Position numbers and translations under genes: made by a program. From Bimastos eiseni (Eukaryota; Annelida; Clitellata; Crassiclitellata; Lumbricidae), in NCBI GenBank assembly GCA_959347315.1, contig OY365813.1, forward strand, positions 32,244,635 through 32,308,634: DNA of 64,000 bases, in the 5' to 3' direction. Each line of letters starts with the position of its first letter. The stretch's first letter is position 1. The notes under the pieces were generated by a model, which searched no databases, was not told the origin of the DNA, and worked only from the letters and a program-made list of their open reading frames with translations. Shown in pieces: positions 1 through 12,296 of the stretch.

Positions 1-60
1 GGGAGCGCCTCAGACTAGAATTCTTGAGGGAGCGCTATATAAATGTTTATATGAATGAAT
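1..60 (+). repeat. 3' end of an L2/CR1-like LINE
   Basis: The segment ends in GGGAGCGCTATATAAATG followed by GAATGAATGG. The same 3' tail recurs in reverse orientation at 23408-23510 and 48868-48990, and the latter continues directly into LINE coding sequence. This is therefore the 3' terminus of a LINE whose body lies upstream of the window. Confidence 0.5.
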
Positions 61-149
61 GGTCTGCTGAATGCTTTCTTCTCTTTGCACAAGTTATCAA
101 CTTCCGAGATCTGATTGGCTTACAGCAATTCAGTGATGAGACAGATTAA

Positions 150-166
150 TGATGATGATGATGATG

Positions 167-234
<68 letters not shown>

Positions 235-243
235 TAATAATAA
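150..243. repeat. (ATG)n/(AAT)n microsatellite
   Basis: A short GAT repeat grades into about 25 AAT units. Such tracts recur through the window, most often at the ends of retrotransposon fragments. Confidence 0.95.
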
Positions 244-299
244 TTTAGAACAAAGATATTGACATTGTTTCAACATCATAAATAATTATTTAGAAGAAA

Positions 300-701
300 G
301 GACAAGATTTCACGACCAAATTATCCTAAGAAGGGAAACGTCTTTGTTAGTCAACATGTAATGGTCGTCCGCTCTCTGTTTTAGACTAGCACTGTATAAA
401 TTCGGATTTGTCGAACTAAGCTTTATGAACTCTGGGGAAGTCATCCATAATAGACCGTTTCATACGACTGCATTATCACCCTGAGGAGAACCCTACGATC
501 GAGCAATTATTTAGAATGGAGGACTGGAAGAACCTCTTTCCAGCCGTCCCTCCTGATCAGAGCCATGTTTTGATCCAACTCATTCCACCGCTTAAGCCAC
601 AACCCTGATCCATGAGGCCAAGATTGCACGACCAAATAATCCGTAGGGTTCATGATCTAAAGAGGGAACTGTCTTTGACAAATATGTTTAATGATAATTA
701 A
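300..701 (+). mobile_element. Tail of a non-LTR retrotransposon ORF2 (relic)
   Basis: From 465 to 701 one frame is open apart from a TGA at 606-608. It reads EENPTIEQLF, then SHVLIQLIPPLKPQ, then MRPRLHDQIIRR and a terminal NMFNDN before TAA. This matches the C-terminal tail of many LINE ORF2 proteins (an HVL..LLPP block followed by an LRPR.H block). A second relic of the last block (FHDQII..LRRETSLL) lies at about 310-357. A related copy with EPTFEQL and GQVLHRLLTP is at 44820-45128. No RT domain is left here, so this is a 5'-truncated dead copy. Confidence 0.55.
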
Positions 702-750
702 ATGCCTCTTTATTTAACCAAAGATTGGTATAAGCAGTTGGTCGTAATAT

Positions 751-971
751 AGAATGATGTCATTGAGGGAGCGAGGAGAGGATGGCATCCAAGAATGAGG
801 TGGATGGATGAGATACAGAAGAGGGCAGCGTTGAGTTTTAAGGAGTTGAGGGAGCCGGTGAGGGGTACAGGACGATGGAGATGGTGTACCATGACGGCAC
901 AAAGTGATGACGCTCATGACCACTCCCAAGAACTCAAGCCACTTCTTCAACTCGCTCTCGACAGTGAATAG
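751..971 (+). mobile_element. C-terminal relic of a second LINE type
   Basis: The plus strand reads VIEGARRGWHPRMRWMD, then EIQKRAALSFKEL and GRWRWCTMT, and stops at about 969. The RPRMRWMD...GL...L......W block is the usual end of ORF2 in several non-LTR retrotransposon clades, after the RT domain. Nothing upstream resembles an RT domain, so this is a short 3' fragment. Confidence 0.5.
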
Positions 972-1162
972 AAAACGATTTCAATGACTAAATTGGTTAA
1001 TTTGAAGCTTTGTTAGAAATCATTGGTTGTTAATTAATTAGAACGAGCCGCTGTCGATTGCATAGACATAAGCGCATTGCTCAATGATAGCAACCCGAAA
1101 TCAAGTCAAATAAAGTTATATTACTTTAACAGCACAATTTATTTTGTCATTGATGGCCGTAG

Positions 1163-1328
1163 GTGGCGCCAGCAGAACTGGAATCGTTGATCCTGACTCA
1201 TCCAGAAGTGGCTGATGTTGGAGTTATTGGAGTTCCAGATAAAGAAGCAGGAGAACTTCCAAAGGCTTTCGTTGTTCGTAAACACGGATCCAACGTGTCA
1301 GCAGAACACATCAAACAATTTGTTGCAG
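1163..1328 (+). CDS. Acyl-CoA synthetase / 4-coumarate-CoA-ligase-like, penultimate exon
   Basis: The exon starts after the acceptor ...GATGGCCGTAG and translates as VAPAELESLILTHPEV, then ADVGVIGVPDKEAGELPKAF, then VVRKHG...EHIKQFVAG. This is the AMP-binding C-terminal domain of the ANL superfamily (4CL, luciferase and long-chain acyl-CoA ligases): the PAELE hinge-side motif followed by ADV.V.G.PD...GE.P.AFVV. These enzymes adenylate a carboxylic acid and transfer it to CoA. The donor G|GTCAGG leaves phase 1, which joins exactly to the exon at 1971. The upstream catalytic exons lie outside the window. The true substrate cannot be told from this piece. Confidence 0.85.
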
Positions 1329-1619
1329 GTCAGGTTTAGCTGAACTTCCTTATTTAACAGAGTCACTGATAACTATAATAGAACCAAAATAGCTAGGCCC
1401 GGCGAGAGGAGACAGAAGACGATTTTTAGGGCCTGCAGTCAACTTTAAGAAGGTTATAATTAGTTAAAAATGGTTTCTAATTCGTGCCTTGCTTAATGAA
1501 ATATGGTTGCCATGTGACTGAATAACGAGTTATCTCGTCATTGGCACCTGTATAAACTTCTGAACGAAGAATTAACTCGTCATTGGCGGTCAAATGATTT
1601 CTCGCTATAGAATATTGCT

Positions 1620-1800
1620 CACTATCGTCAAATAGGCCCGTGATGCTCTGCGTAGGGGCCCAACATTTCTCTGCCTTGGGGACCCACATTTGTATGCCTA
1701 GGCCCTAGGGGCCCATAATTTCTCTGCATAGGGGCCCATGATTTGTCTACGTATGGGCCCATAATTTCTTGGCCTAGGGTACATAATTTATGTCGGCTGG
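1620..1800. repeat. GGGGCCCATAATTT minisatellite in an intron
   Basis: Within the intron of the acyl-CoA synthetase-like gene, the phrase GGGGCCCATAATTTCTCTGC recurs about five times with decay, at a period near 30 bp. Confidence 0.75.
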
Positions 1801-1970
1801 ACTGACAATGGAGGCATTTCTTGCACGGATAATGAGCCTACGACTACCCACCAGAGGTTAATATCAAGTGGGTCAACCGTACACCTAGAGAACATGGCTA
1901 TCATTGTTCTTGGGACTAACAGGGTTATTGTGCTTTTGTCAAACTTGATTTGCATTCATCTTATTTTAAG

Positions 1971-2101
1971 GAAAACTGACGTCATTCAAGCATCTCCGAG
2001 GTGGAGTTGAATTTGTGGAAAAGATTCCTAAAACTGAATCTGGAAAGATAATGCGTCGAGTACTAAGACAGACAGAAGAGAACCGGAGAAGTAGACTCTG
2101 A
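1971..2101 (+). CDS. Acyl-CoA synthetase / 4CL-like, terminal exon
   Basis: After the acceptor TTATTTTAAG the exon completes the split Gly codon and reads GKLTSFKHLRGGVEFVEKIP, then KTESGKIMRRVLRQ, ending with a stop at 2099-2101. The PKT.SGK.(M)RR motif carries the conserved C-terminal lysine of ANL enzymes, which takes part in the adenylation half-reaction. The C-terminus (ENRRSRL) is not a canonical peroxisomal SKL, although a terminal RL is distantly similar. Joining to the exon at 1163-1328 is supported by phase and by the unbroken family motif. Confidence 0.87.
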
Positions 2102-5100
2102 CCTGGCACAGGTCAATGGTCATCATCGATCATCCGAATGATGAAAAGTTGGAGGTTTAAATGAGACAATATACCTGCGAGTAAGTTCATTCTAACATGT
2201 AAAAAGTTTCAAGTTTAATTGATGTCACGGACATTTATAAAGCCAGTAGTTGGATAATCTTAAATATAAATACAGTGCAGTCAAACGTCTGAATTGAGGC
2301 AATGACGTATTTGAAAACATTGCGTTGCACACGATAATTAACATCTTGACATTTTGGTTTAGGTGGAGTAGGCTCTATTTAGATGTGGTGTTGCATAATT
2401 GAAATTGATCTAGTAATTTGATCAAACTACACTAGATAACTAAAGAATATTTATGCACTGCTCCTTTTTGTGTGATTTCTTCTTTCCTTTCAACACCGGT
2501 GAAGGACGGTATGAGAAACGCAAGAAGCAAAATTTATGTAGAAATGCAGGTAAACCAAGTCTCTTTATAAGAAGCCGATGATAAAACCGATTTTAGACAA
2601 TCATGAATGTGAGATTATTGACTGGGGTGTGAACGGAGAGTTGAACATGATTTTAAAAGGACAAAAAGTTATCAATGCCACTTGGGATGAATTTACATGT
2701 ATACATTCACTACGGCGCTGTGCATATAGCTAATCATAACTTGACAACTTGGAAATGCAAAATCAGGCAAATGAAAGATGGTCAAGATATGAGAACACAC
2801 GATGGCATTTAGTTGACGCACGATACGGCACGATTGCATGTCACCTGCGTGCATCTCCACAGTGATCCAGTTAACTTGAGACTGGAACGTGAAGCTCTCT
2901 GATGCGTGTCGGTGCTGACCAACGAGGTACGCTCCAGACGAGACTCTTGAAATTCATTCTCCATTCGAATAAGGGCCAGTCATACATCAGAATTCCAAAT
3001 AAAAGATAACTTCGGCAGATTTAGCTGATCTTGAGTCTTCCGCTCCACTTCATCGCTGACCTACATACTGCGATTCTACCTCGGAAGTCCGACCTCAGAC
3101 CTCCCTCGGGCCGCCCTTCGGACAATCCCTCTGATGCGACGCGGGGCCCGTGAATAAGCTGGTGCCCTGCGTTTGACGTTCGAGTGACGTCTTAGAAGTT
3201 TGTAGATTACCATTATTGTTACGATCGACTCTACCCTCAGCATGACTATTAATGAGTTCTCGCAAAATCCTTTTCATAAATCCAGTTTCCATAATGGAAG
3301 ATTCTTCACATCGACTCCTATTCAACTTAAAAGAAATGCTCTAGTCTAGACCCGTTTCAGACGCATAAAATCAGGTGCAGAGATCATCCATCTTGTGGTG
3401 CATATCAGATCGGCAGAAACTCTGTTGAGGCTTTTGCTCGCTCACTCAAGAAATCACAAAATCCCCGAACAAATAATTGTTAACCTAACCTTTGGGAGAC
3501 GAATAATTATATCACAGCACATAAGTTCGACATCGCCATCACCATCATCACTTTTAGATTTCAGTTATGTTTACGTGTCTCAATGAACTAAAGCTTGAAT
3601 AAGATCATTGCAAGACCATTGCACATGCCTGATCACGTGATCTATGTGATGTTTGGGAATAAGTTCATGAAAATGAGCAAAGTATATCATCTGTGAGTTT
3701 AACTAGACGTATTGCGACGCGCTAAACATAGAAACATTACCAGTTGATATGGCGACACAAGAAATGATCGATTAGTAAAACCCAGTCATTGACAATTTAA
3801 TAGATATAATAATAACATTTAGAGTATAAAAGCCTCTATAAATAGCTGGATAGTTATCATGACGATATCTACGGTCGGAGCTTTCAGCAGACAATGTCTC
3901 GTTCTGTTGCTGCCAAGACAGATTCATACGATTATTACGTCACGAGGGAAATGCACAATACGTCATAAACGAATACGTTTGTTATGCAATTGCATTGTCA
4001 CTAAAATGTCGAAGTGGCTCGTGTCTTTGGTCGCTGATTTTTGTTTCTTTGAGAAAATTGTCGACACTTCTCACAGTTATAATCCAGTTAAGCAGAATTC
4101 ATTTCATTTCATCGATCGACCTTCTATCTGCAATCTTGTCATCATGTCATCCCTTTAATCGACATTTGATCGATCGATCCAGCTTAAAGTTTTGTATTGT
4201 ATTAAGTATTTATAAAGCTCCACTAGTAGGGTGAACTGTTCGGAAGGGTGCCAATGAGTTATTCAGGGCTCTTCCAATTAGCTCAGATTATTTAAGCCGT
4301 AATGCTTTCATCTATCCAGATGCTACTTTTCAGGAATATTTGTCTTAATAAATTCAACTTTCATTTATTCAAGATTTCTACCGTCAATCCAATTTCTATA
4401 TTTACAAGAACTTATTTACGAGCAAAGAATGTCCTTTATTAATCCAGCTTCAATTTTAGGAATGTCATTTTCATCGATCTAAGTACTGATTTAACTGGGC
4501 GAATAATAACCTTTTGGTCGTGAGCTTTTTGTCGTGAACTTTTTTGTCGTGAATCTTTTGTCTTGAATCATTTGTCAGTGAACCATTTTTCGTGGCACGC
4601 CTGTACAGTGAGCTTTGGAAAAGTTAGAGACGCTTTAGTTGTGTGGCTTCAAGGGTAAGGTATTGGGAATCGCTGTAATCGAGCTGCCAGTAGACAATGA
4701 ATGGTAGGGGTTGTTTTGATGTCGAGCATGGGCCGGATGCAGCGAAGGTCGCGAATGTGCATGAGGCATGATCGTGAAAAGTCGTGGATGTGGTTAGAGA
4801 AAGAGAGACGAGTGTCAAAGGTGACGCCAAGATTGTGTACTGGGCATCAGATGCAAAGGGAAGTGATGATGAGTTATAGGATAGGTGGATTGAAGAGTTA
4901 TGGATTTTATCGATTTGGTCAGAGAAACCCATGACAATGAATTATGTTTTGAACGGGCTGAGACTTGAGACAGAATATCTATGACGACTTCCGTTAAGCT
5001 ATTAAGCTAACCACATTGAGTAGCCTAACTGTGCGATCGAGGTGGATAGCTTGTACAGCAGAAATTGTTGAGTTGAGTGTTATCTACGTACGGATCTAGA

Positions 5101-5600
5101 ACATTTCACCTCGGACATTTCCCCAGTAGGACATTTTCCCCGGACATTTTTTCTCGATTGCTCCTTTAGCCAGCTCACACATTTATAATTGCGCGTTACA
5201 TTTGAGTAATTATATTTATATAAACATTAATTATTTAATTTATCAACTATGTTTGATATTTGTGTAGGCCTATAACGAACTTTTGTAGACCTCGACCCAG
5301 GTTGTCAATGTAACCATTCTCTTGCAAATATCATGCTCTCACAACTTGAATTAGATTCTATATGAAGAATCGAACTGAGTAATAATATTAAATTAAACTA
5401 TTTTAGAATTACATTCCGTTTACGAGTCAATACCTTCAAAGAAGACTCTGAAAGTGGATTTGTGAAGCGCCGAACATGATTCGGTCCTAAGCAGCTATTT
5501 AGCGCCCCATGCTCTGAATCTGACCCCAGCTCTGTTGTCAAACCGGAAGCTTACACTGTAATTACCCATGCATTATGCATGTATTAAGTCTGTTGGAGTG
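2102..5600. other. Non-coding stretch after the acyl-CoA synthetase gene
   Basis: No convincing exon was found. A repeat copy at about 3108-3175 (minus) matches 6243-6318 (plus) around TTATTCACG...GCGTC..ATCAGAG. A degenerate repeat of about 16 bp (TTTTGTCGTGAA) lies at 4512-4600, and a CGGACATTTCCCC repeat at 5105-5150 recurs at 37805-37880. Confidence 0.5.
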
Positions 5601-5822
5601 ATTCCAATGAGCCCTGACGATTCCAGATAGTTGATCATCGTCCTCACCTCGAGGACCGCGGAGAAATGTAGAGATGGCCCAGAATATTACAAGGTCACTT
5701 TTGAATCAAGGCTGGATATAGCTTTGAACGAACCGCAGAACAATGGCGCTTCTGCCGCCAACCTGGGCCTGTCCCTGGTCCGTTTGGTGCCCTGTCAAGA
5801 GAGCAGATCGCACTCGTACCCT

Positions 5823-6730
5823 GGGGCTGTATTCACAAGACAGGGTTAACACTCATACCCGTCTCAAATATGGCCTATACCCGACTAGTGGGCTATATCG
5901 CTATTCATGAGACGGTATTAGCCCTCTAGTCTAATCCCACTTAGAGGTAGGTTTAAGTCCGCTAATACCAGTTTAAAGGCGAAAAACAAGATGGCAGCCC
6001 TTGTGCTTCGTCGCATTCGACGTCAATTTAGACGTTGAAAGGTGTTTGAGACAGTATATTTACTCGCCTCTTTCGCTGAGCGCCAAAATTATATTGCTTT
6101 TAGTTTTTGGGTCAAAATGTTTCAAATTTGACGAGATGCCTGACCGTGTTGCATGCGAAATGTCGCCACTGTAGCGCAGTGTGTATAATAAGGATTGGCC
6201 TACAATTTATTGGCTGGGATTGGTTTGTTCTCAAAACAAGTATACAGCGTAGCACCTGCTTATTCACGAACGCTGCGTCTAATCAGAGTGGCTGTCCTAA
6301 GGGTAGTTCCGATAATAGTCAAGATCCGGTTTCCAGAGGGATCAGAGTAACTTTACGACGAGAGTTGGGAAGCGGAAGAATATCATTTATTGTGCCTAAG
6401 CCACTGCTGATAGTTACAGGCAATTTCCAGACAAATGCAGTTTTAATACACGGGTAATGCAGTCGTTCATGTTGACGTATTGATCAACAAAATTCTGTAC
6501 GCTTGTGAACGTTCCTATCTTTAGCAGTATCATAGCGCATAAACACTTTTGCGCATGCGCAGTAACCCGTCATCTACAGTTATACGGTACTTATACCCAG
6601 ACTAACTATTTCGCCCGCTAAGTCGCGCTCGTGAATAGCTACCACGGGTTAGTTTTAGCCAGGGTATAGCTAACCCCGAACTAGGCTCTAATACCGTATT
6701 ACCTTAACTCTGCCTTGTGAATACCGCCTC
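5823..6730. mobile_element. Harbinger-like TIR element, non-autonomous
   Basis: The left end GGGGCTGTATTCACAAGAC is the inverse of the right end, which reads GAGGCGGTATTCACAAGGC on the minus strand. Both continue into AG.GTTAA. Subterminal sequence contains further inverted words (ACTAACCC/GGGTTAG). A GGGGCTGTATTCAC start is typical of PIF/Harbinger-type elements. The interior has no intact transposase. It holds the copy of the repeat shared with 3108-3175. Confidence 0.6.
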
Positions 6731-7312
6731 TGGGTTGTAATCTTGACTATGTGGCGCACAAGCGTCTATAGATAGAGCCGACAGTCGATCCATTTTAGCA
6801 GCTCACCCGTCGCCAGGCGGCGCTCGGGACAACTAGCCTAAATCAACATTTTATTTACCGAATACAGCGGCTAACGATAGCTATTTGGTCAGTGAACCTT
6901 TTGTCCTTGAAGATGTTTACTTTACAATTTGGAATGTTTGCTAGAAGTTGTTATTGTGTTGTCGGCCGGCGCACAACGTATTCTCATTCTGCTTCCTCAT
7001 GGCATAATCGATTTATTTTGCGACCTATGGATCTTTCCATTATTATTTGTTTACTTGCTTACGTTAACCATGAGACACCTATTGCACACATCAAAAGAAA
7101 TATCTGTGACAAAAACATCTACGTTGAAATTGTAACGATCTCTTTAATATCCACCACATATCAGCAATCATAATTCGGAAAAAAATCAGCAGCAGTCAAC
7201 TTTTGTTGATTAAAATGCTTTTGAGGGCCATTTGTGAATAATCGGTTGGGGTTCACTCAGTGCCATTGAAAGGTTCACCAAGAATGGACTTGGAGGTTTT
7301 TGCAGATTAGCC

Positions 7313-8919
7313 TCAATGCTTCTCAATGTCTTTGGTAATGTTTTCGAGACGTTGACTTAGATAATTTTGAAGCTTTTCCATGAGGCGTTGACTTGGATTA
7401 TCTTGAGGGTTTTCTTCGAGGGATTGACTTGGATTATCTTGATGGTTTTCCACGAAGCGTTGACTTGGATAATTTTGAAGGTTTTCCATGAGGCGTTGAC
7501 TTGGATTATCTTGAAGGTTTTCTCCGAGGGATTGACTTGGATTATCTTGATGGTTTTCCACGAAGCGTTGACTTGGATAATTTTGAAGTTTTTCCATGAG
7601 GCGTTGACTTGGATTATCTTGAAGGTTTTCTTCGAGGAATTGACTTGGATTATCTTGATGGTTTTCCACGAAGCGTTGACTTGGATAATTTTGAAGTTTT
7701 TCCATGAGGCGTTGACTTGGATTATCTTGAAGGTTTTCTTTGAGGGATTGACTTGGATTATCTTGAAGATCTTCTACGAGACGTTCATTTGGATTATCTT
7801 GAAGGTTTTCTTCGAGGGATTGACTTGGATTATCTTGATGGTTTTCCACGAAGCGTTGACTTGGATAATTTTGAAGTTTTTCCATGAGGCGTTGACTTGG
7901 ATTATCTTGAAGGTTTTCTTCGAGGAATTGACTTGGATTATCTTGATGGTTTTCCACGAAGCGTTGACTTGGATAATTTTGAAGTTTTTCCATGAGGCGT
8001 TGACTTGGATTATCTTGAAGGTTTTCTTTGAGGGATTGACTTGGATTATCTTGAAGATCTTCTACGAGACGTTCATTTGGATTATCTTGAAGGTTTTCTT
8101 CGAGGGATTGACTTGGATTATCTAGAAGGTTTTTTTCGAGGCGTTGATTTAGATATTTTTGAAAGTTTTCTACGAGGCGTTGACCTGGATTATCTTGAAG
8201 GTTTTCTGCGAGGCGTTGACTTGGATAATCTTGAACGTTTTCCAGGATGCGTTGACTTGGATTATCTTGAAGGTTTTCCAGGATGCGTTGACTTGGATAA
8301 TCTTGAAGGTTTTCTACGACGCGTTGACTTGGATTATTTTGAAGATTTTCCACGATGCGTTGACTTGGAAAAGCCTGAAAATTTTCCACACTGTGTCGAT
8401 TTGAATAATCTTGAAGGTTTTCTACGAGGCGTGGACTTGGAAAAGCCTGAAAATTTTCCACACTGCGTCGATTTGGATAATCTTGAAAGTTTTCCAGGAT
8501 GCGTTGACTTGGATAATCCTGAAAATTTTCCACACTGCGTTGTCTTGGATAATCTTGAAGGTTTGCTACGACGCGTTGGCTTGGTTTTTTTTTAACATTT
8601 TCTACGCGGCGTTGACTTAGATAACCTTGAAGGTCTTCTCCGTATGAAATAGCAGGTGTTGGCAAAACAGGCGCACGAAGTGCAGAAGTTGTACTTGAAA
8701 ACACTGCGGGTGTTGACTGAACGGCTTTTGAAGGTTCACCAGGAGTTGACTTAGAGGGTTTTGAAGGATTACCAGAAGTTGACTTTTTAATTTGGCCTGA
8801 CACAGCCGGTACATCAGTTGCTCTGAAAACAGAAACAGTTTCAAACATGATATCGTCATGCTTAATGCACAGTTGCTTATAGAAGTTTTGGAAATGAGCA
8901 GCTTTAGCAGAACGACTGA
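7313..8919 (-). CDS. Repeat protein exon with about 40 copies of an 11-residue motif
   Basis: After the acceptor ACAATTATAG (entry in phase 1) the exon encodes about 534 residues and ends with a stop at 7313. The first 100 residues are Ser/Pro/Lys-rich (GNPSKPSKSTPGEPSK). The rest is a tandem array of the type ENLQDNPSQRL, 33 bp per unit, near perfectly in register. Larger blocks (LMEKLQNYPSQRFVENHQD and neighbours) are themselves duplicated, so the array grew by multi-unit duplication. It is hydrophilic, Asn/Gln/Pro-rich, with no Cys and no membrane segment, suggesting an extended scaffold or cytoplasmic tail. I do not recognise a named family. Phase matches the exon at 9355-9483. Confidence 0.6.
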
Positions 8920-9354
8920 CTATAATTGTAAATTGTAAATTATAGGCGTTTATGACCATAACCTTGCTTTTAAATCCACAACCACATTGCTTTTAAATCC
9001 AGTGACTTACGCTACAACTGTTTCTAAATCAGACAGTATTGAAATATGAAATCTGCTTTTGGGATATTAGTGACACTGTTCATTGACACTTCTATTGTAA
9101 TCTGTAGCTATAGATGTTACAATTGCAATTTGCTAATTGGACCATCGAACTTATCGCTGATATTCGGACTTAAGACATAACATCAACATCAAAACATCAA
9201 CGGTCGAAAAGTCAGTAAAAGCATTGTCAGATTGCTCTTGTTGGACATGAGTAGGGCAGGTGATCAATGTTCCTTTCTGACGGCTTCTGTATGCCAGGAG
9301 AGAATCGACTGTGGACATAGATGGAAAAAACAGAAAAAGGAACATACACTTTAC

Positions 9355-9483
9355 TGGCCTGATGGACAGTTGTGGTTGTGGAAGATTTACGTTGTGCAGC
9401 CTTTAACTTGTCTTGCTGTTTCTTGATGTTCATTGTGCGTTTCGAATTTTTACTAGCGATTAACCTAGACTGATCGTTCAAAT
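9355..9483 (-). CDS. Basic linker exon upstream of the repeat protein
   Basis: The acceptor CTTTCTTTTTAAG is strongly pyrimidine-rich. The exon reads LNDQSRLIASKNSKRTMNIK, then KQQDKLKAAQRKSSTTTTVH. The donor CCA|GTAAAGTG leaves phase 1, exactly what the exon ending at 8919 needs. The sequence is Lys/Arg-rich and Thr-rich with no recognised domain. It may be the juxtamembrane part of a cytoplasmic tail, but the upstream partner was not identified. Confidence 0.45.
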
Positions 9484-11690
9484 CTTAAAAAGAAAGCAAA
9501 CAAACGCAACCATTCAGCGTAAAAATATTAGCCTATTGTAAAACGAACTCCTGGAAATACATTCTATTTATGGTCTATTACATATGGCTTGCAATAATCT
9601 GCGGAATTAATTTGTCAATAAATTTTTTCGTCTGTAAAGCATTTTTCAAGTTATTCAGTGACCGCGTACTATAGGCTACTCGAGTAGCTTTGGCTTTTTT
9701 GGTGAAACTTGTTAAGACCAAACTACATGTTGAACATCCAACTGAATAGACTTCGTCCTCACGAAGTCAGGAGAATAAATAAATATTCTGCATTGCTGCA
9801 AAATTGGTCTATGGCGCGGACTGCACTGTGCAGTGATTTCAGCTTGAATATCTGAATAGTCACATAGATGTCCAGCGTGTTTTTATCATAGTTAGTGAAA
9901 TAATTACAATTATTTTACTACGTTGATCTGTTCTCTAATACTTTCGGCAAACATCCGAATGGTCACCGTCAACTCACATCCTCCAGTTTCTCCTAATACA
10001 CCAGTCAACCTATCTATCGTGTCTCCCTTCACTCCGGCTGACCTACCCCAAAATTATTATTCTTACCGTCGTTCCTAAATCCTGCCAACTGGACCCCATT
10101 CTCTGAATCGTTGCTACAGGAGTTCGTAAACGTTCTGCTTCCGTTCCTCACTGTCCTTGTGAACTGCTCCATCGGGGAAGGCACCGGCGTCTCGTTAAAG
10201 ATCTATTCTGGACTGCAGTGACTCAAGTGCGATGGTAACAATAAATGTTAGAGTTCACTCCACGCTGTCCGCTACAAGTCGCTTAGTACCACCCACGCTC
10301 ACTATAGGGCCAGTCACTTCTGACAACGCACACAACACGATCGGCTGAAACGTGGCGCATGTGGAAGGAAGAATGGGAGAGGGGAGTGATAGCTGGAAAA
10401 GGAAGGAGGGAGAGGAGAGTGACAGAGAAGCATTGGCGCTTGAGAGAGACTAGGTAGAGACGCAGAGGTGGGTAACTGAAGAGAAGAGAGGGAGGGACAG
10501 AATGGAGACTGATTGAGGGAAGATGGAAATAGGCAATTGGAACGAGGAAGGGAATGAGATGCGAGGAAGAGGGAGACGAAGTGAAAAGACAGACGGGGAG
10601 GAAGAGGAAGGAGAAGACGAATACAAGAAAAGAACGGTGTTTGGAAAGAAGAATAAAGAGTGAGCATGCGTTTTGATATTCATATCAGTCGTCTAAAGAC
10701 AGTTAATTTAAAAAAAACACATTAATCGAGAAACCATCACGTAAATAAGTTTTTTCAAGACACCTGAATAGTTGTACTCTAAACTCTAAGGTGAGATGCT
10801 CTATCATCACCAGGCGCATGTCGCAAGACACCATTTCGAGAAAATTGCCAGAAACGATCTGCATGATCAAAATTGTGCGTTTTCATCTGCTAAAATCACA
10901 CTATTATGGAAGATCCTGAAATAAATAAATTGAAGCAGCTATTGTTATCGCACGATCATATCTCGCCATCTACTATTGCAGTCTAGCCAATGGACATAGG
11001 CCTAGCTCATTTTGCATGTACTGAAACCTCTGAATGTGTATTTGCAGATTTATCAATGCTACAACCTGATTTTCATAAATCATGCAATCTAGATACATTA
11101 ATACCATACTGTTAAGGACTATCTAATGATACAATTATTGTGATTTCTTCGAGCTCGGACGAGATAGCATTTCACATTGAAAAATAAATTATGTTATCAC
11201 GTTCTACTGAAGATATCTTATTAAATTTTGCATTGTAGGAAACGTTACTCATTCTGTAAAACGAAACAAGAGTAACCCATTTTCAGCAACATATGCATGG
11301 TTCCAATGGATTATCTCGTTTTATATATAACTATTACATGGTCAGTCGTATGTATTTGCCGCTTGCGGTGTTAATGATACTATTAATTGTGTATTAATAA
11401 CGCGTTTACCACATTGACCGCGGGAACATTTTTAGGCCTATCCTTAGACGGGGTCTATAAGAAATTATCGGTATTGTGAAGAAATCGCGTAAAGCGCTAA
11501 TTATTGACAAAAATAATGTACAGAATATGACATGCAAAGCACTTGTTCGACACTCCAACTCTAGTCTACGCTAATCTGGCTAGAAGTCTGCATGCGAATG
11601 GTAATCCTCAAAACATGGAATCAAGAAGAGTCCAGGTTTATGTCTCGCAAATGTAACAACTCTCTTTACGCTGTCCACGTTTGTAGCATA
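9484..11690. other. Non-coding stretch with a polypurine tract
   Basis: No supported exon was seen. From about 10353 to 10660 the plus strand is almost pure purine (GGAAGGAGGGAGAGGAGAG), which creates spurious Pro/Ser/Leu frames on the minus strand and could adopt triplex-type structure. Confidence 0.55.
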
Positions 11691-11772
11691 CGATGCATCT
11701 GATAGTTGGTGTCTGCTTGTGTGCAGATGGCGGTAGGAATCCTACCGTAGGATGTCCATATTTGGAATATAA

Positions 11773-12051
11773 TTACTCTGGATTCTCTCCCAAACACGAG
11801 TGGCTGATGGAGATGCCACAACAGCATAACTCATCAGGTTGGGATTCGTTGTCTGAGCTATCTGCATGCACATCCAGGCCTTCAGAGGGATCATAGGCCT
11901 CTGTTGTTTGACTTTCAGTGTCACTTACCGGTTCAATATCGTCTAATTTCTTATCACTATCGCGATCACTCTCCTCTTCAAAATAATCGTCGTCTGATAT
12001 ATCAATTTCTTTCAGAACCTTCGAAACTGTCTGTCTATTTCTCGATGCCAT
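11773..12051 (-). CDS. Short acidic ORF, possibly a transposase N-terminus
   Basis: A 92-residue frame starts MASRNRQTVSKVLKEIDISD and continues with Asp/Glu/Ser runs (DDDYFEEESDRDSDKK). An acidic N-terminus after a short basic start is common in piggyBac-derived proteins, but no DDD catalytic region follows downstream. It could also be the first exon of an unrelated gene or chance. No function is assigned. Confidence 0.3.
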   Translation of the reverse strand: MASRNRQTVSKVLKEIDISDDDYFEEESDRDSDKKLDDIEPVSDTESQTTEAYDPSEGLDVHADSSDNESQPDELCCCGISISHSCLGENPE

Positions 12052-12296
12052 GTATTAACATTCGATCTGAACAGTGACATACACTGTGACGTAAGACAGG
12101 GCATACTATATGCAGAAAACACTTGAAAAATACATAATTTTACACGTGCACCAGATAACATCACACTCCATAGTTGAAACGGAGACGAGACAGTTTATTG
12201 CTTAGACGCTGATTAGGCCATTATATAGATATCTATACTTTATGACGTATATTTGCGGCATACGCGCACAGGAACGTTAAAATAATGACCTATATA

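Noticed and set aside
3095..3325. 76-residue minus-strand frame
   Set aside because: It overlaps a dispersed repeat shared with 6243-6318 and has no gene-like features.
7340..8610. CRISPR-like regular repeats
   Set aside because: The repeats are directly adjacent with no unique spacers, keep a reading frame, and lie in eukaryotic DNA.
7367..8620. Long plus-strand frames opposite the 33-bp repeat exon
   Set aside because: They are antisense by-products of a repeat unit whose length is a multiple of three. Splice phases and composition support the minus strand.
10314..10683. Pro/Ser/Leu-rich minus-strand frames
   Set aside because: They are produced by the polypurine tract and show no domain or splice evidence.
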